This document shows, one piece after another, positions 62,920 through 64,000 of a stretch of 64,000 nt of DNA. A program made the position numbers and the translations under genes. The DNA is from Clusia tigrina (Eukaryota > Arthropoda > Insecta > Diptera > Clusiidae), in assembly GCA_920105625.2 (NCBI GenBank), contig CAKKTE020000090.1, positions 139,501 through 203,500 of the forward strand. Direction: 5' to 3'. Under the pieces are notes generated by a model. The model was not told where the DNA came from. It made no database searches and saw only the letters and a program-made list of their open reading frames with translations. Numbering within the stretch: position 1 is the first letter of the stretch; each line of letters starts with the position of its first letter.

Positions 62920-63861
62920 ATGTCTGATAAAGCGCTGGCATGGGCTCACCAAAATGTTGGTGCTCGTCCGCAGCCACCCCCTGAAGGTGCTCAGAAACGG
63001 CAACGGTCGACTGAGCACCCCTCCCAATCAGTCGTGCGGGAAACTAAACGCCCACGACTGGCTTCCAAGCCGAGACTTACTCGGCCATTTAATGAGGTAG
63101 CCAAAGAGGGCCTCATCTGGGCAATCGTTGAAACTGGAAACAGTGACTGTACCATTTCCCCAGCGAACTGGAAAATGGTGGAGAAGACCCTTTTCAGGAT
63201 CTACAGGGACATCCTGAGGGCTAATCCTGGCCCATCACCTGTATGCCGGGACGCGGGATGGTATCAGGGGCACGTGAAGCTCATCGCGTGCTCAGATGAG
63301 CGCTCGGCTGAGCTTTACAAGATGGCCATCTCAATGGTTGGCGAAATCTGGCCGGGGGCCAAGCTCTTAGCTATTCCCAGAGACCAGATCCCGAACCGCC
63401 CGCGTTCCAGGGCCTGGGTTCCGGCAGAGCATTCCTCGCCGGAAGAAATTCTGGAGTTGCTTAGGCTCAGCAATTACGACCTCCCCACGGATGACTGGAA
63501 GGTTGCAAAAATAAGCGAGCCCAAGGGCAACTCTCGAGAGATTATCATTATTCTTAATGAGGACTCTCTAGCCCCTATTAATGCCAAAAAGGGAGAGATC
63601 AACTATGGCTTTAGTTCGATCTCACTCAAGGTCTATAGGAGCGACAATCAGGGAGCATACAAGCCCCCCATTCAGGCCGAACCGGATCTCACCTTCGATG
63701 ATGGGGAGAGTTTCGCTTCGGCCTCAGAATCGGTAGGCAGTTTCTGCGGACGTCCGATAACCTATATCGACGACGTTGGTGATTCTCCTCTGTCAGAAGA
63801 GGAGGCAGCCAGCGTGATGATGATGGCCACCTCCGGGAATGGTGAGGGTATTACAGATTAA
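62920..63861 (+). CDS. R1/LOA-group LINE ORF1 (DUF4780-like)
   Basis: An uninterrupted 313-codon frame. I place the start at the first ATG, 62920; the frame is open slightly further left without an ATG. Residues 15-60 are basic and proline-rich. Residues about 60-230 form the DUF4780-type domain: FNEVAKEGLIWAIVETGN, NWKMVEKTLFRIYRDIL, AGWYQGHVKLIACSDERSAE, IWPGAKLLAIPRDQIPNRPR, AWVPAEHSSPEEILELLRLS. The C-terminus is acidic and serine-rich (FDDGESFASASESVGS). ORF1 proteins bind element RNA. It is followed by ORF2 with a 23-base overlap. GC content is clearly higher than in the surroundings, which fits a recent insertion. Confidence 0.85.
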   Translation: MSDKALAWAHQNVGARPQPPPEGAQKRQRSTEHPSQSVVRETKRPRLASKPRLTRPFNEVAKEGLIWAIVETGNSDCTISPANWKMVEKTLFRIYRDILRANPGPSPVCRDAGWYQGHVKLIACSDERSAELYKMAISMVGEIWPGAKLLAIPRDQIPNRPRSRAWVPAEHSSPEEILELLRLSNYDLPTDDWKVAKISEPKGNSREIIIILNEDSLAPINAKKGEINYGFSSISLKVYRSDNQGAYKPPIQAEPDLTFDDGESFASASESVGSFCGRPITYIDDVGDSPLSEEEAASVMMMATSGNGEGITD

Positions 63862-64000
63862 CCTTCACCATTCCATGGCTGCCTCAGCAGCCCTGATCCT
63901 CCACCTGACTCAAAAAGGAGAGGAACTCATACTGGTCCAAGAACCTTGGGTCGTAAATGATCAGGTTCGCGGACTCACTACAAGCGGATACCGCACAGTT
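63839..64000 (+). CDS. R1/LOA-group LINE ORF2, N-terminus (partial)
   Basis: The frame opens at ATG 63839, overlaps the end of ORF1 by 23 bases, and is still open at the window edge (54 codons). It reads MVRVLQINLHHSMAASAALI, then ILVQEPWVVNDQVRGLTTSGY. LQ-I-N-L-H-H-S-K-A-A-S-A and Q-E-P-W are the first two conserved boxes of the APE-type endonuclease in R1/LOA-group ORF2; the glutamate of QEPW binds the metal ion. The usual K in HSKAAS is M here. The overlap suggests translation of ORF2 by reinitiation or a -1 type coupling (inference). RT is expected beyond the window. Confidence 0.85.
   Translation, partial: MVRVLQINLHHSMAASAALILHLTQKGEELILVQEPWVVNDQVRGLTTSGYRTV

Noticed and set aside
1..64000. 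CRISPR arrays, operons, riboswitches, bacterial-type promoters
   Set aside because: Nothing of the kind is visible. Splice sites, TIRs, LTRs and insect TE families show a eukaryotic chromosome.

Overview
This window is repeat-dominated chromosomal DNA from a higher fly (Diptera). Only one host coding segment is recognised with confidence: a last exon at 14168-14389 (+) matching the C-terminus of the plasma-membrane calcium ATPase (PMCA), with its polypyrimidine tract, stop codon and poly(A) signal. PMCA lies on the small fourth (F element) chromosome of Drosophila. A TE-packed setting would suit an F-element-like or X-linked region, and the TE families suggest a tephritid fruit fly, but both points are inference.

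Layout. 1-10.9 kb: decayed non-LTR (LINE) pieces on the minus strand, a Mag-like Gypsy gag-protease (3.2-4.6 kb) and a relic of an unnamed arthropod mobile protein (2.9-3.1 kb). 10.9-15.9 kb: the emptiest part, with an LTR-like end, an RT scrap, a PIF/Harbinger relic, the PMCA exon and a small TA-flanked inverted-repeat element. 16-21.8 kb: a 5'-truncated Jockey element (+), an R1/LOA-group element (-), and two of three copies of a non-coding interspersed repeat. 21.8-26 kb: AT microsatellites, a candidate tRNA-derived SINE, BEL/Pao and Gypsy fragments, and an unexplained candidate exon. 26-30.7 kb: BEL/Pao element 'A' (-). 31.2-31.7 kb: a Harbinger-type MITE.

31.9-42.4 kb is one 17.6-like Gypsy errantivirus (-). 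Its integrase gene is split by a 4.77-kb Jockey/X-like element (34082-38848) flanked by the 7-bp target duplication TAGTAGT. 42.4-49.1 kb is a patchwork: another Gypsy 3' end with degenerate tandem repeats, a Gypsy RT fused to an integrase end, BEL gag-protease, an internally deleted Tc1/mariner element with TA duplications, and a BEL protease scrap. 49.1-53.2 kb is a gypsy/yoyo-like errantivirus (-) that has lost RT and RNase H.

53893-61693 is BEL/Pao element 'B' (-): two 469-470 bp LTRs differing at about eight positions, a primer-binding site, gag-protease-RT, integrase, and an F-type envelope-like frame. The envelope frame continues in phase with pol after a single TGA. Small breaks (stops, frameshifts, one sizeable deletion) disable this copy. 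61.7-64 kb has a 128-bp direct duplication, a BEL RT fragment (+), and the start of a well-preserved R1/LOA-group LINE: intact ORF1, with ORF2 overlapping it by 23 bp and running off the edge.

No bacterial-type features, rRNA, CRISPR array or complete host gene were seen. Most elements are broken, so joint function is limited to the historical replication modules inside each element. All family assignments come from reading protein motifs by eye, without database searches.
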